Position numbers and translations under genes: made by a program. This document shows positions 36,623 to 46,421 of a DNA stretch of 64,000 nucleotides, piece after piece. The notes under the pieces are model-generated. The model was not told where the DNA came from and searched no databases. It saw only the letters and a list, made by a program, of their open reading frames with translations. Every line of letters begins with the position of its first letter. The stretch's first letter is position 1. Location: the NCBI GenBank assembly GCA_049323455.1, contig JBMONF010000065.1, positions 62,001 through 126,000 on the forward strand, given 5' to 3'. This stretch comes from Hypericibacter sp049323455 (GTDB lineage Bacteria > Pseudomonadota > Alphaproteobacteria > Dongiales > Dongiaceae).

Positions 36623-36885
36623 CCGAAGAGCGCAGGCCCGTGCGGCAAGCGCCGGACTGGTCGCCAAGGATGGGCCGACGGTATGAGCGCCATTGCCAAG
36701 GGCGGTCTTTTCCGGCATCATCTGTGCAATTGCAACGCACTCGCAATTTTGGGGGCGAGAGGAACGTGATCGCATGCTGATCTGGAAAGGGCTTTCGCCA
36801 AGTCGTCTGGCTGCGGTGATTGCTTGGGTGGTCCAGCAGCCAAGCGCCGAGCGGCCGCCTTCCGGCCCCGGCGAGACGCCGCGCA
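36623..36885. other. Intergenic region, nothing recognised
   Basis: The gap lies after the FAD oxidoreductase gene and before the convergent small glycine-rich gene. The 36715-36790 part is less GC-rich. I see no clear terminator hairpin, RNA or gene. Confidence 0.5.
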
Positions 36886-37059
36886 TCAGCCCCGCGGCGC
36901 CAGTGCCAGCATCGTCGTCTGGCCCAGCGCCAAGCCGGCCGCCGCGCCCAAGAGCGCGCCCTTGAAACGGTTGCGCCGATAGGCGGCGGCACCGATCGCT
37001 GCACCCGCCAGACCCGGCAACAGCACCCACAGACCGTAAAGCGTCAAGACGGTGTTCAC
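36886..37059 (-). CDS. Small glycine-rich membrane protein, hypothetical
   Basis: A 57-codon frame starts at GTG 37059. The peptide has one hydrophobic helix (LYGLWVLLPGLAGAAIGAAA), a basic turn (YRRNRFKGA) and a second glycine-zipper helix (LLGAAAGLALGQTTMLAL). The clean membrane topology suggests a real gene, but there is no strong ribosome binding site and the start is uncertain. It is on the same strand as the cupin gene upstream. Confidence 0.45.
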   Translation of the reverse strand: MNTVLTLYGLWVLLPGLAGAAIGAAAYRRNRFKGALLGAAAGLALGQTTMLALAPRG

Positions 37060-37156
37060 GGCATGCCCGGCTCGGGCGGATGCCCGGCCTCCGCCTTTGC
37101 CGAGGTTTCGGCGGACAAGTCTCCCTGCGGAGGATTCTTTCGTGCGCGCGCGGGCG

Positions 37157-37513
37157 TCATTCGAACACCAGATAGACTTTCCGCACCGTCTCCTGCACGT
37201 CCCACACGCCATTGGTGTTGGCGGGGAAGAAGACGCAGTCGCCGGCCCGGATCTCGATCCTCGTGCCGTCATCATGCGTGAAGCTGCAGCGCCCGGCGAC
37301 GAAGTGGCAGAACTCGGCCTTCTTCACCTGGCGGCGCCACCGGCCCGGCGAGCATTCCCACACACCGCTCTCCACCTTCTTGTCGGCGCTGGCGGCGAGC
37401 GGGCGGCCTCGGAGATGGGCCACCGGCTCGCCCAGCGGCAGGCCCACCGGGCCCCAGTCCTCGAGTTCGGCGCTCGGGATCGAGGCGGGCGCCTTCATCA
37501 TCGTCATTTTCAT
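37157..37513 (-). CDS. Cupin-domain protein (DUF861 type)
   Basis: The 118-residue single-domain cupin shows SGVWECSPGRWRRQVKKAEF, CHFVAGRCSFTHDDGTRIEI and AGDCVFFPANTNGVWDV. This pattern fits the (S)-ureidoglycine aminohydrolase-like DUF861 cupins. No purine catabolism genes are adjacent, so the substrate is open. ATG at 37513 follows GGGGAAG. It lies 29 bases after the TPR/SGNH-like gene on the same strand, suggesting an operon. Confidence 0.82.
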   Translation of the reverse strand: MKMTMMKAPASIPSAELEDWGPVGLPLGEPVAHLRGRPLAASADKKVESGVWECSPGRWRRQVKKAEFCHFVAGRCSFTHDDGTRIEIRAGDCVFFPANTNGVWDVQETVRKVYLVFE

Positions 37514-37542
37514 GAGCTGGATCTTCCCCTTCGATAGTCCGG

Positions 37543-38973
37543 TCAGAAATTCGCCGCGCGGATGGCCGCGAGCACGGCGGATGGATGGACGTGGCTCGTG
37601 TCGATATAGCACTCCTCGCGCCCGCGCCGGTTGGCGCCGACGGTCGATGCGTAGAGATCGACATAGGTCAGGCCGGCACGCCCCGCGGCCGCGCGCAGCT
37701 CGGCGTTGAAATGCTCGACCAGCTCGAGGAAATGCCGCGCCTCGGCCGGTTGCACCAGGGTCAGCGGCGCGGCGCAGGCCGGCGGTCCCTGCAGCACGAG
37801 GTCGAGGCCGCGCCGGTTGGCGGCCTCGACGACCCAGTCGACATAGCGCTGGACCGTTTCGCCGACGAACTGGCGACCATCGAGCTCGGGATGCCGGCGC
37901 AGATAATCCATGAACCCGATCGTGTAGCGGCAATCGAGATCGCCCACCGACGCGATCACGGTGGCGCCCTCCGGCTGTCGGTCGAGCGCCGCCTCGAAAC
38001 CGGCGCGGCAGGAATTGGCCGCCGGCTTGAACAGATTGACGGCGATGCAGCCCGGCACGAAGGCGGTGCCGAGGCGCACCGTCTCGCCGCCGAGCGGCAC
38101 GACCAGATTGGCGGCCGAGAGCGACTGCATGTCGCCGATCACCGCCACTTCCCGTTCCGTCTTGCCGCGATAGAGCTGCGGCTCGCGCTTGCGCGCATCG
38201 GCCAAGAGCGCGATCTGGCTGTGATAGGCGGCATAGACGTCCTCGGTCCGGCCGCCGCGCTCCTGCGCGATCCGCTCGCAAGCGCCGAGCGCCGCCTCGA
38301 TCCGGGTCATGTCGCCCTGCTGCCAGGCGGCGATCGCGGCCAGCACCGCCTCGCGATAGCGGTTGCGCTCGTCGGCGGGCGGCGGCAGCGACGCGAGCTC
38401 GTCATAACGGGCGAGCGCGAACAAGGTCAGCGCGTAGGTCGTCTGGGGGTCCTGCGCCGGCGGCGTCGCGATCCGCGCCTTGCCCAGATGATCGGCCGCC
38501 TTCGCGAGCTTGCCCTGCTCGCGCAGCAGCATGCCCAGAACCTGATGCGCCGCGGCCAGATCGGGCTTTGCGGCGACGGCCCGCTCGGCCGCCGCGATGG
38601 CCTCCTCGGGACGCTCGGCCTGGCCCCACAGCACCGCCTGGCGGACCAGAAGCTCCGCGGTCTGCATCTCCAGGCCCCGGGCGGCGGCGAGCTGCTCGCG
38701 GACCGCATCGAAATTCTCTGCAAGCGCATGGGCTTCGGCGAGCCCGACGCGGAACGCGGCATTGTCGGGCATGAGCCGCACCGCCTCGGCCAGCGATTCG
38801 AGCGCTTCTGCGTTCTTGCCCTGCTGGTGCGCCACCAGCCCCAGCAGATGATGGGCCAGCGCATAGCGGGGGTCGGCGCGGCGGACCTGGCGGTAGATCT
38901 CGGCCGCCTCCGTCAGGCGGCCCTGGCGATGATAGAACCGGCCGTTGTCGATGAGCCGCTTGAGTTCCTGCAC
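37543..38973 (-). CDS. TPR protein with C-terminal SGNH/GSCFA-like domain
   Basis: The ~476-residue protein has an N-terminal tetratricopeptide array (about residues 1-200; for example GRLTEAAEIYRQVRRADPRY, then ALAHHLLGLVAHQQGKNAEA). A C-terminal domain reminiscent of GSCFA/SGNH hydrolases follows: block VAVIGDMQSLSAANLVVP, a middle ATVIASVGDLDCRYTIGFMD and a terminal YIDTSHVHPSAVLAA with the DxxH dyad arrangement. TPR plus SGNH-like fusions are rare and may act on glycans or polysaccharide acyl groups. The start is taken as GTG 38973 because no ATG fits the repeat boundary; it is uncertain. Confidence 0.72.
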   Translation of the reverse strand: MQELKRLIDNGRFYHRQGRLTEAAEIYRQVRRADPRYALAHHLLGLVAHQQGKNAEALESLAEAVRLMPDNAAFRVGLAEAHALAENFDAVREQLAAARGLEMQTAELLVRQAVLWGQAERPEEAIAAAERAVAAKPDLAAAHQVLGMLLREQGKLAKAADHLGKARIATPPAQDPQTTYALTLFALARYDELASLPPPADERNRYREAVLAAIAAWQQGDMTRIEAALGACERIAQERGGRTEDVYAAYHSQIALLADARKREPQLYRGKTEREVAVIGDMQSLSAANLVVPLGGETVRLGTAFVPGCIAVNLFKPAANSCRAGFEAALDRQPEGATVIASVGDLDCRYTIGFMDYLRRHPELDGRQFVGETVQRYVDWVVEAANRRGLDLVLQGPPACAAPLTLVQPAEARHFLELVEHFNAELRAAAGRAGLTYVDLYASTVGANRRGREECYIDTSHVHPSAVLAAIRAANF

Positions 38974-39198
38974 TTGGCGAAGCCCCTGGCTGACGCGGTT
39001 GGCGGGAGAACGCGCGAAGAGACCGCCATGGCGGTCGCCTCCCCCAAAGCGGGCGCCACTATGCCGCCGCGTGGGGCCGCGAAGCAACGGGTGAAGCGGG
39101 TCGCAGCCGGTTAGGTTAACGGGAGGCGATGGGGCTTGCCTCGTGCGCCAGCATCGGCGCAGCTTTGCTGCCTTTGGACGGACGAGGAGGGTCAGGCG

Positions 39199-40131
39199 AT
39201 GCGATGGCTGGTGCTGGGGGCGGGCGCGGTCGGCGGCTATTTCGGCGGCCGCCTGCTGGAGGCGGGCGCCGACGTGACCTTCCTGGTGCGCCCCGCGCGC
39301 GCCGCGCGCCTGCGGCAGACCGGCCTCGTCATCGAGAGCCCGGACGGCAACGCGACGCTCGAGCCGCGCCTGCTGCTTGCGGGCGAGACGGCGCCGCAGC
39401 CCTTCGACGTCGCGCTCCTCGCCTGCAAGGCCTACGACCTCGAGGACGCCATCGGCGCGATCGAGCCTCATCTCGGCCACGCCAGCGCGGTGCTGCCGCT
39501 CTTGAACGGGCTCAGGCATCTCGACCGCCTCGATGCGGCCTTCGGCGCGACCCGTGTGCTGGGCGGCTTGTGCCAGATTTCGGCCACGCTGGGGCCGAAC
39601 GGGGAAATTCGCCATCTCGACCTGCCGCCGCGGCTGATTTATGGCGAGCGGGCCGGCGGCTCGAGCCCGCGCGCCGAGTCGATCGGCGCGGCGCTGGCGC
39701 CCGCCCGCTTCAAGTGGCTGCTGAGCGACGACATCCTGCAGGACATGTGGGAGAAGTTCGTCATGCTGGCGGCGCTGGCAGGGCTCACCTGCCTGATGCG
39801 CGGCAGCCTGGGCGAGATCGCGCGTGCGGGCGGCGTGCGGCTGGCCGAGGCCATGCTGGCCGAATGCGTCGCGGTCGCCGAGGCGGCGGGGCATGCGCCG
39901 CGCTCGAAGTTCCTCGAGGCCACGCGCCAGCGCCTGACCGATCCGGCCTCCGCCGTTACGGCCTCGATGCTGCGCGACATCGAGCGCGGCGGGCCGACCG
40001 AGGGCCCGCATGTGCTGGGCGACATGGTGGCGCGGGGCGAGGCCGCGGGAATCGCGACGCCGCTTCTGGCCGCCGCCGCCTGCCATCTCGAGGTTTATGA
40101 AGGCCGGCGCCGCGGCAAGGCCGGCGGCTGA
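39199..40131 (+). CDS. panE: 2-dehydropantoate 2-reductase family protein
   Basis: This 310-residue NADPH enzyme reduces ketopantoate to pantoate in pantothenate and CoA synthesis. The Rossmann start is MRWLVLGAGAVGGYFGGRLL. The segment LACKAYDLEDAI carries the catalytic-region Lys, and LLNGLRHLD carries the family Asn-Gly pair. DMWEKFVMLAALAGLTCLMR and the C-terminal SMLRDIERGGPTE are typical. ATG at 39199 follows AGGAGGG. Several paralogues often exist, so the PanE assignment is by family. Confidence 0.88.
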   Translation: MRWLVLGAGAVGGYFGGRLLEAGADVTFLVRPARAARLRQTGLVIESPDGNATLEPRLLLAGETAPQPFDVALLACKAYDLEDAIGAIEPHLGHASAVLPLLNGLRHLDRLDAAFGATRVLGGLCQISATLGPNGEIRHLDLPPRLIYGERAGGSSPRAESIGAALAPARFKWLLSDDILQDMWEKFVMLAALAGLTCLMRGSLGEIARAGGVRLAEAMLAECVAVAEAAGHAPRSKFLEATRQRLTDPASAVTASMLRDIERGGPTEGPHVLGDMVARGEAAGIATPLLAAAACHLEVYEGRRRGKAGG

Positions 40132-40139
40132 GGCGAGCG

Positions 40140-41468
40140 TCAAACGGCGAACTGCCAGAGGGCGCCCAGCAGCGCGGCACCGCCGAGTGTGGGCAGCAAT
40201 CCCAGCCTGAAGCGCAGCAGCGCCAGAAGCGCCGCCAGCGCCAAGAGCAGCGCCACCGGATCGAGCGTGTTCCATTGCGGAGACCAGGCGCGCAAGGGGC
40301 CCCAACGGACCTCTTCGACCGTGCCGAACAGCACGTGGAGCGCGAACCACAGCATCAGATTGAAGATCACGCCCGTGACGGCGGCGGTGATGGCGGCGAG
40401 CGCGCGGGCCAGCGCTTCGATGCGCGCGATCGCCTCGATATAGGGCGCGCCCAGGAAGATCCAGAGAAAACAGGGCGCGAAGGTGACCCAGAGCGTGAGG
40501 CCGGCGCCAAGCGTGCCGGCAAGGAGCGGGTCGAGCGCGCCCGGTGCGCGATAGGCGGCCACGAAGCCCACGAACTGCAGCACCAGGATCAGCGGCCCCG
40601 GCGTGGTCTCGGCCAGGCCCAGCCCGTCCAGCATCTCGCCAGGGCCGAGCCAGCCGTAATGGCCGACCGCCTGCTGCGCCACATAGGCCAGCACGGCATA
40701 GGCGCCGCCGAAGGTCACGACCGCCATCTTGCTGAAGAAGAGCGCGATCTGACCGAATACGTCGCCGGGACCGAGCCACGCCAGGATGGCCGCGACCGGC
40801 AGCAGCCAGATGGCGAGCCAGAGCAGCGCGGTGCCGAGGCTTCGCGCGAGCGAGGGCCGCGGCGCGTCGTTGCCGTCGGGCGGGGGTGCCCGATGCGCCT
40901 GTCCTCCGTGCAGCGCACCCAGCAGGCCCGCGCCCAGCACGACCAGCGGGAAAGGCAGGTCGAGGGCGAAGATGGCGGCGAAAGCCGCGGCCGCGATGGC
41001 GAGCGCGAAACCGTCCTTGAGCGCGCGCTTGCCGATGCGCAGGAGTGCCTCGACCACGATGGCGGCGACCGCGGGCTTGATGCCGTAGAACAGGGCCGCG
41101 ATGGCCGGCACCTGCTGGAAGCGCGCATAGATCGCGCTCAAGGCCAGGATCACGAGGGCGCCCGGCAGCACGAACAGAATGCCGGCGGCGAGCCCGCCTG
41201 CCCAGCGATGCAGCCGCCAGCCGACATAGGTCGCGAGCTGCGTCGCCTCGGGCCCCGGCAGCAGCATGCAGAAATTGAGCGCATTCAGGAACCGCCGCTC
41301 GTCGATCCAGCGCTTCTCGTCGACCAGGATGCGGTGCATGAGCGCGATCTGGCCGGCGGGTCCGCCGAAGCCGAGGCAACCGATCTTGAACCAGACGCCG
41401 AGCGCTTGCGCGAAGCTCGGCCGCAGCGGATCGCGGTCGTTCACGGGAAGCGGATCGCGACCGCTCAT
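40140..41468 (-). CDS. chrA: Chromate efflux transporter (long CHR family)
   Basis: The 442-residue membrane protein has two homologous CHR halves of about six helices each. The first half shows WFKIGCLGFGGPAGQIALMH and LNFCMLLPGPEATQLATYVG. The second repeats the theme with FFSKMAVVTFGGAYAVLAYV and GLGLAETTPGPLILVLQFVG. CHR proteins export chromate in exchange for or together with protons. The initial ATG at 41468 precedes a repetitive MSGRDPLPVNDRDPLRP tail. It is convergent with panE. Confidence 0.92.
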   Translation of the reverse strand: MSGRDPLPVNDRDPLRPSFAQALGVWFKIGCLGFGGPAGQIALMHRILVDEKRWIDERRFLNALNFCMLLPGPEATQLATYVGWRLHRWAGGLAAGILFVLPGALVILALSAIYARFQQVPAIAALFYGIKPAVAAIVVEALLRIGKRALKDGFALAIAAAAFAAIFALDLPFPLVVLGAGLLGALHGGQAHRAPPPDGNDAPRPSLARSLGTALLWLAIWLLPVAAILAWLGPGDVFGQIALFFSKMAVVTFGGAYAVLAYVAQQAVGHYGWLGPGEMLDGLGLAETTPGPLILVLQFVGFVAAYRAPGALDPLLAGTLGAGLTLWVTFAPCFLWIFLGAPYIEAIARIEALARALAAITAAVTGVIFNLMLWFALHVLFGTVEEVRWGPLRAWSPQWNTLDPVALLLALAALLALLRFRLGLLPTLGGAALLGALWQFAV

Positions 41469-41602
41469 GGGTGATGGCGCCTCGCCGACCGAGAGATGGC
41501 GGAGCCGAGAGTGCCCGTCCGGGCGATGTCTTGGCAATCGCAGCGTTGGGAACGCCGTCGCCCTGCGCCGGGCTTCGACGAGATCGAGCCGCCTTCCCGT
41601 TC

Positions 41603-41669
41603 GTCATTGCCGGGCTTGACCCGGCAATCCATGCCATGGACCCCCGGGTCGAGCTCGGGGGTGACCGGA
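41603..41669. repeat. Dispersed palindromic repeat (GTCATTGCCGGGCTTGACCCGGCAATCCA type)
   Basis: ATTGCCGGGCTTGACCCGGCAAT is a near-perfect hairpin followed by CCATGCCATGG. ACCCCCGGGTC with CTCGGGGGT forms the second hairpin, closed by GACC. It is a variant of the family seen at 23366-23450. Confidence 0.65.
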
Positions 41670-41730
41670 GGAGAGCTGACCTCGGCCCGGCAAATCGGCT
41701 TTGGAGAGCCCGACCCAAGACGCAAACGAA

Positions 41731-41759
41731 ACGGGCCGGGGCTCGAAGCCCCGGCCCGT
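41731..41759 (-). terminator. Intrinsic terminator of the cold-shock gene
   Basis: A perfect 13-bp stem pairs ACGGGCCGGGGCT (41731-41743) with AGCCCCGGCCCGT (41747-41759). On the minus strand it is followed by TTCGTTTGCGTCTT, T-rich. It lies 28 bases after the csp stop. Confidence 0.8.
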
Positions 41760-41786
41760 CGGTGTTCTTGGCTCGTCCGCTGGTGG

Positions 41787-41993
41787 TCAGACGACGGCGA
41801 GATTCTCCGCCGACAGGCGGCCGTCCTTGCTGTTCTGGATCTCGAAGCCGACCTTCTGGCCCTCCTTCAGCGTCTGCAGCCCGGCGCGCTGGACGGCCGT
41901 GATGTGCACGAACACGTCTTTCGTGCCGCCGTCCGGACGGATGAAGCCGTAGCCTTTGGTCGGGTTGAACCACTTTACGGTGCCGGTAGCCAT
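41787..41993 (-). CDS. Cold-shock-domain protein (CspA family)
   Basis: This 68-residue single-domain RNA/DNA-binding chaperone shows RNP1 in KGYGFIRPDG and RNP2 in KDVFVHITAV, preceded by MATGTVKWFNPT. AAGGAGA precedes the ATG. The gene has at least 200 bases of non-coding sequence upstream, which could hold the long structured leader usual for csp genes. A strong terminator follows. Confidence 0.95.
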   Translation of the reverse strand: MATGTVKWFNPTKGYGFIRPDGGTKDVFVHITAVQRAGLQTLKEGQKVGFEIQNSKDGRLSAENLAVV

Positions 41994-42240
41994 CAGAGTC
42001 TCCTTAGTCGAGTTCGCCGAGTTGGCACATCTCTTGGCGCCGCATGTTCACGCTTGCGGCAGGCCAAGCAATCAGCGGTTCGGGGGGAAAACGTTGTCAG
42101 GACGCCCTACTGGGCAAGCGACGCGGCAGCGCCCGGACCAATGATCGTGACCGGTATTTTCACCGTCGTCCGCGCGAACTGGCAAGGGCTTTCACGCCCG
42201 TCGCCGCGGCTGCCATGCTTTTGCCACCATAAACTAAATT

Positions 42241-43066
42241 TCATTTTCCGCTGCCAGCGCCGTCGTGCGTGTCGCGCGTGAGCCAGTAGGCGCCGAGGAT
42301 CGGCAACAATGTCACCAGGATGACGAACACGGCAACGACATTGGTCACCGGCCGCTCGCGCGGGCGCAGCAATTGGCCGAGTATCCAAATCGGCAGCGTC
42401 TCCTGCTGGCCGGCGGTGAAGGTGGTGACGATCACCTCGTCGAAAGAGAGGGCGAAGGCGAGCATGCCGCCGGCCAAGAGCGCGGTGGCGATGCTGGGCA
42501 GGAGCACATGGCGGAAGGTCTGGAAGCTGTTGGCGCCCAGATCCATCGAGGCCTCGATCAGGGCGGGCGAGGAGCGGCGCAGGCGCGCGATCACGTTGTT
42601 GTAGACCACGACGATGCAGAAGGTGGCGTGGCCCAGCACGATGGTCCAGTAGCTGAAGGCGATGTCGGCGAAGCCGAAGGCCGAGCGCAGGGAGATGCCC
42701 GTGACGATGCCGGGCAGCGCGATCGGCAGCAGGATCAGCAGCGTGATCGATTCCTTGCCGAAGAAGCGGAACCGGTACATCGCAGCCGCGGCCAGCGTCC
42801 CCAGCACCAGCGCCAGCGCGGTGGCGAAGAGCGCCACGCGCACCGAAAGCGAGAGGGCGGCCCAGACATCGCCACGCTCCCAGGCGACGGCGAACCACTG
42901 CAGCGTCAGGCCCGGGGGCGGGAAGGTGAAGCTGCGGTCGTCCGTCGAGAAGGCGTAAAGCAGGATGAAGGCGAGCGGCAGGTTGAGGAAGGCAAGCCCG
43001 AAGCCGGCCGCCAGCTTGAGCCCGAGCCCCGGCCGCTCGCCCATGCGGGCGCTTGGCGTGCGCGCG

Positions 43067-43077
<11 letters not shown>
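42241..43077 (-). CDS. ABC transporter permease, spermidine/putrescine type (PotC-like)
   Basis: The 278-residue inner-membrane permease has six helices. The EAA loop is visible in LIEASMDLGANSFQTFRHVL followed by LPSIATALLAGG. Its start overlaps the end of the first permease gene by 11 bases. It is the last gene of a four-gene minus-strand operon encoding binding protein, ATPase and two permeases. Substrate is predicted to be a polyamine or related small molecule. Confidence 0.9.
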
Positions 43078-43998
<921 letters not shown>

Positions 43999-44002
<4 letters not shown>

Positions 44003-45051
44003 GCTCCCTCCGCCGCGGCCATGGCCTGCATATGGTCGCGCTGCCACCACAGCAGCACTGGCCGGCCTTGCATCTCGCCTCCGCCGCGCGCGGCGCCTTC
44101 GCGGTTCTGTTCGATCACGGTGAGCTCGCCGCCACCCTCGAGCGACACGTTGAAGCGCGTGGCCGCACCCAGATAGAGCAGGCTCTCGATCTTGCCGCGC
44201 GCCACGCAAGCGCTCGCCGGCGGCGCGCCTTCGCCCGTCAGCAGCATGGTGATCTTCTCGGGCCGGATCGAGAAGGCGGCCGGCGCCCCCGCGATCGCCG
44301 CGGCGGCAGTGCCGGTCAGAATGTTGGAGACGCCGACGAAGCCCGCGACGAAGACCGTCGCCGGGTGCTCGTAGACCTCGGTCGGCGCGCCGATCTGCTC
44401 GATGCGGCCCTTGTTGAACACCGCCACGCGGTCGCTCATGCCGAGCGCCTCGCCCTGGTCGTGGGTGACGTAGATGAAGGTGATGCCGACCCGGCGCTGG
44501 ATCGCCTTGAGCTCCACCTGCATCTGCTCTCTGAGCTTGAGGTCGAGCGCGCCCAGAGGCTCGTCCAGCAGCAGCACGCTCGGGCGGTTGATGAGGGCGC
44601 GCGCCAAGGCCACGCGCTGGCGCTGGCCGCCCGAGAGCTGGCTGGGCCTGCGTCCGCCCAGGCCCTCGAGCGCCACCATCTTCAGCATCTCCTCGGCCTC
44701 GCGCAGGCGCTGAGGCCGCGCCACGCCCTTGATCATGGGGCCGTAGGCGACGTTGTCGGCGACCGACATGTGGGGAAAGAGCGCGTAGTCCTGGAACACC
44801 GTGTTGACGTCGCGCTCGTAGGGCGGCACGCCCGCCATGGGCCGGCCATGGATGAAAATCTCGCCCGAGGTGGGCTGCTCGAAGCCGGCGACGAGCCTGA
44901 GGCAGGTGGTCTTGCCCGAGCCCGAGGGGCCCAGCATGGCAAAAAACTCGCCGTCCTGGATGTCGAAGGTGAGATTGTCGGCGGCGCGCACCTCGCCGTA
45001 ATGGCGGCTCACCTGCCGGAACGATACGGCGATCGAGGAAGCTGTCGTCAT
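43999..45051 (-). CDS. ABC transporter ATP-binding protein, spermidine/putrescine type (PotA-like)
   Basis: The 350-residue ATPase shows Walker A LGPSGSGKTTCLRL, the Q loop FQDYALFPHM, signature QLSGGQRQRVALARAL, Walker B VLLLDEPLGALD and the switch His in YVTHDQGEALG. The C-terminal TOBE domain follows from about residue 270 (FSIRPEKITMLL). ATG at 45051 starts MTTASSIAV. A terminator-like hairpin separates it from the binding-protein gene upstream. Confidence 0.93.
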
Positions 45052-45069
45052 GAGGTGGAAACGGACTTT

Positions 45070-45111
45070 AAAAAATGAAGCGGGCGGGCCCCGGCTCTCG
45101 CCGGCGCCCGC
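45070..45111 (-). terminator. Intra-operon hairpin with T tract between binding protein and ATPase
   Basis: GCGGGCG (45080-45086) pairs with CGCCCGC (45105-45111), and inside it CCGGC (45091-45095) pairs with GCCGG (45100-45104). On the minus strand the stem is followed by TTCATTTTTT. It resembles an intrinsic terminator and probably allows partial read-through, so the binding protein is made in excess. Confidence 0.65.
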
Positions 45112-45126
45112 CCTTGGGCCCATCGG

Positions 45127-46296
45127 TTACTGGCCGCTCTGAATGGCGAGATAGGCGGCGGCCCAATCCTTGTACGGCACGCACTTCTTGCCGTCGCCGC
45201 AATCCGCCACCGGCGTCTTCCAGAACGAGATCTTGTCGAAGTTCTCGATGCCGTTGGTCTCGCAGCCGGTATCACCCAGGAGCTCGTTGCCCTTGCAGGC
45301 CGACGGCACCACCGGCACCGAACCGAACCAGGAGGCGAGATCGCCCTGCAGCTTGGGGCTCAGCGAGTGCTCGAGCCACATATAGGCGCAGTTCGGATGC
45401 GGCGCCTCGGAATGCATCATGGTGGTGTCGGCCCACCCCGTGGCACCCTCCGCGGGCACCGTGCTGGCGATGGGCGCCTTCTCGCCCTGGAGCAGGTTCA
45501 CCTGATAGGGCCAGGAAGTGGAGGCGACCACGCCCTCGCTCTTGAAGTCCTCGGTCTGGGCCGTGGCGTCGCTCCAGTATTTCTGCACGATCTCGCGCTG
45601 GCGCTTCAGCAATTCGACGACGGCGTCGAACTGCTGCTGGGTCAGCTCGTAAGGATCGGTGATGCCCAGCGCCGGCTCGTGCGCTTTCAGATAGAGCGCG
45701 GCGTCGGCGATGTAGATCGGGCCGTAATAGGCCTCGACGCGGCCCTTGTTGGACTTGCCATCGGGAAGCTTCTGCTCCTCGAACACGACGCTCCAGCTCG
45801 TGGGCGGCTCCTTGAACACGGTGGTGTTGTACATGAGCACATTCGGGCCCCACTGATAGGGCACACCGTAATGCTTGCCGTCGACCGTGAACCAGGGGCC
45901 GTTCTGCAGCCGCGGATCGATCGTGCTCCAGCTCGGGACCAGCGCGGTGTTGATCTCCTGCACCTTGCCGCCGGCGATGAGACGCAGCGTGGCGTCGCCC
46001 GACGCCGTGACCAGGTCGAAGCCGCCCGCATTCATCAGCGACACCATCTCGTCCGAGCTGCCGGCCGTCTTCACCGTGACCTTGCAGCCGGTCTGCTTCT
46101 CGAAGTCCGTGACCCAGTCGTAGTTCGAATCGGTCTCGCCGCGCTCGATATAGCCGGGCCAGGCGACGATGGCGACCTCGCCTTCGCCCGGACCGATCTT
46201 GGTCATCATGTCGGCCCTGGCGACGCCGGCACCCACCGCCGCCGCCGCGAGCACGGCGATCCCCGCCGTCGCGCGCAGTCTGATCCCTGACATCAT
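45127..46296 (-). CDS. ABC transporter solute-binding protein, polyamine type (PotD/PotF-like)
   Basis: The 389-residue precursor has a Sec signal peptide (RLRATAGIAVLAAAAVGAGV, cleavage near ARA-DM). The mature protein follows the periplasmic polyamine-binding pattern: VAIVAWPGYIERGETDSNYD, FEKQTGCKVTVKTAGSSDEM, YGVPYQWGPNVLMYNT and ASTSWPYQVNLLQGEK. Two C-terminal cysteine pairs (SACKGNELLGDTGCE, ADCGDGKKCVPY) could form disulfides, unusual for the family and characteristic of one subgroup. It is first in the operon. Confidence 0.9.
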   Translation of the reverse strand: MMSGIRLRATAGIAVLAAAAVGAGVARADMMTKIGPGEGEVAIVAWPGYIERGETDSNYDWVTDFEKQTGCKVTVKTAGSSDEMVSLMNAGGFDLVTASGDATLRLIAGGKVQEINTALVPSWSTIDPRLQNGPWFTVDGKHYGVPYQWGPNVLMYNTTVFKEPPTSWSVVFEEQKLPDGKSNKGRVEAYYGPIYIADAALYLKAHEPALGITDPYELTQQQFDAVVELLKRQREIVQKYWSDATAQTEDFKSEGVVASTSWPYQVNLLQGEKAPIASTVPAEGATGWADTTMMHSEAPHPNCAYMWLEHSLSPKLQGDLASWFGSVPVVPSACKGNELLGDTGCETNGIENFDKISFWKTPVADCGDGKKCVPYKDWAAAYLAIQSGQ

Positions 46297-46421
46297 TGCC
46301 TCCTTGTCCTGTCGCGAAACGCCTCTGGCGCGGCCCTGATTGAGAGGTCCCGGGCCGCTGCGCCTGCAACCTAGCCGGCCCGCGCCCGGAATGCAAAGGG
46401 GGCGGCGAGTTTCTGCGCCGG

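Larger units (their letters stand above)
41469..41786. other. Intergenic region with repeat and csp terminator
   Basis: The gap between chrA (upstream side) and the cold-shock gene's 3' end contains a palindromic repeat at 41603-41669 and the cold-shock terminator at 41731-41759. No further gene is seen. Confidence 0.55.

Noticed and set aside
37543..41973. An apparent 1476-codon minus-strand frame spanning several genes
   Set aside because: Only its downstream third (37543-38973) carries recognisable domains. The rest is the antisense or shifted frame of panE and chrA, a common artefact in very GC-rich DNA.
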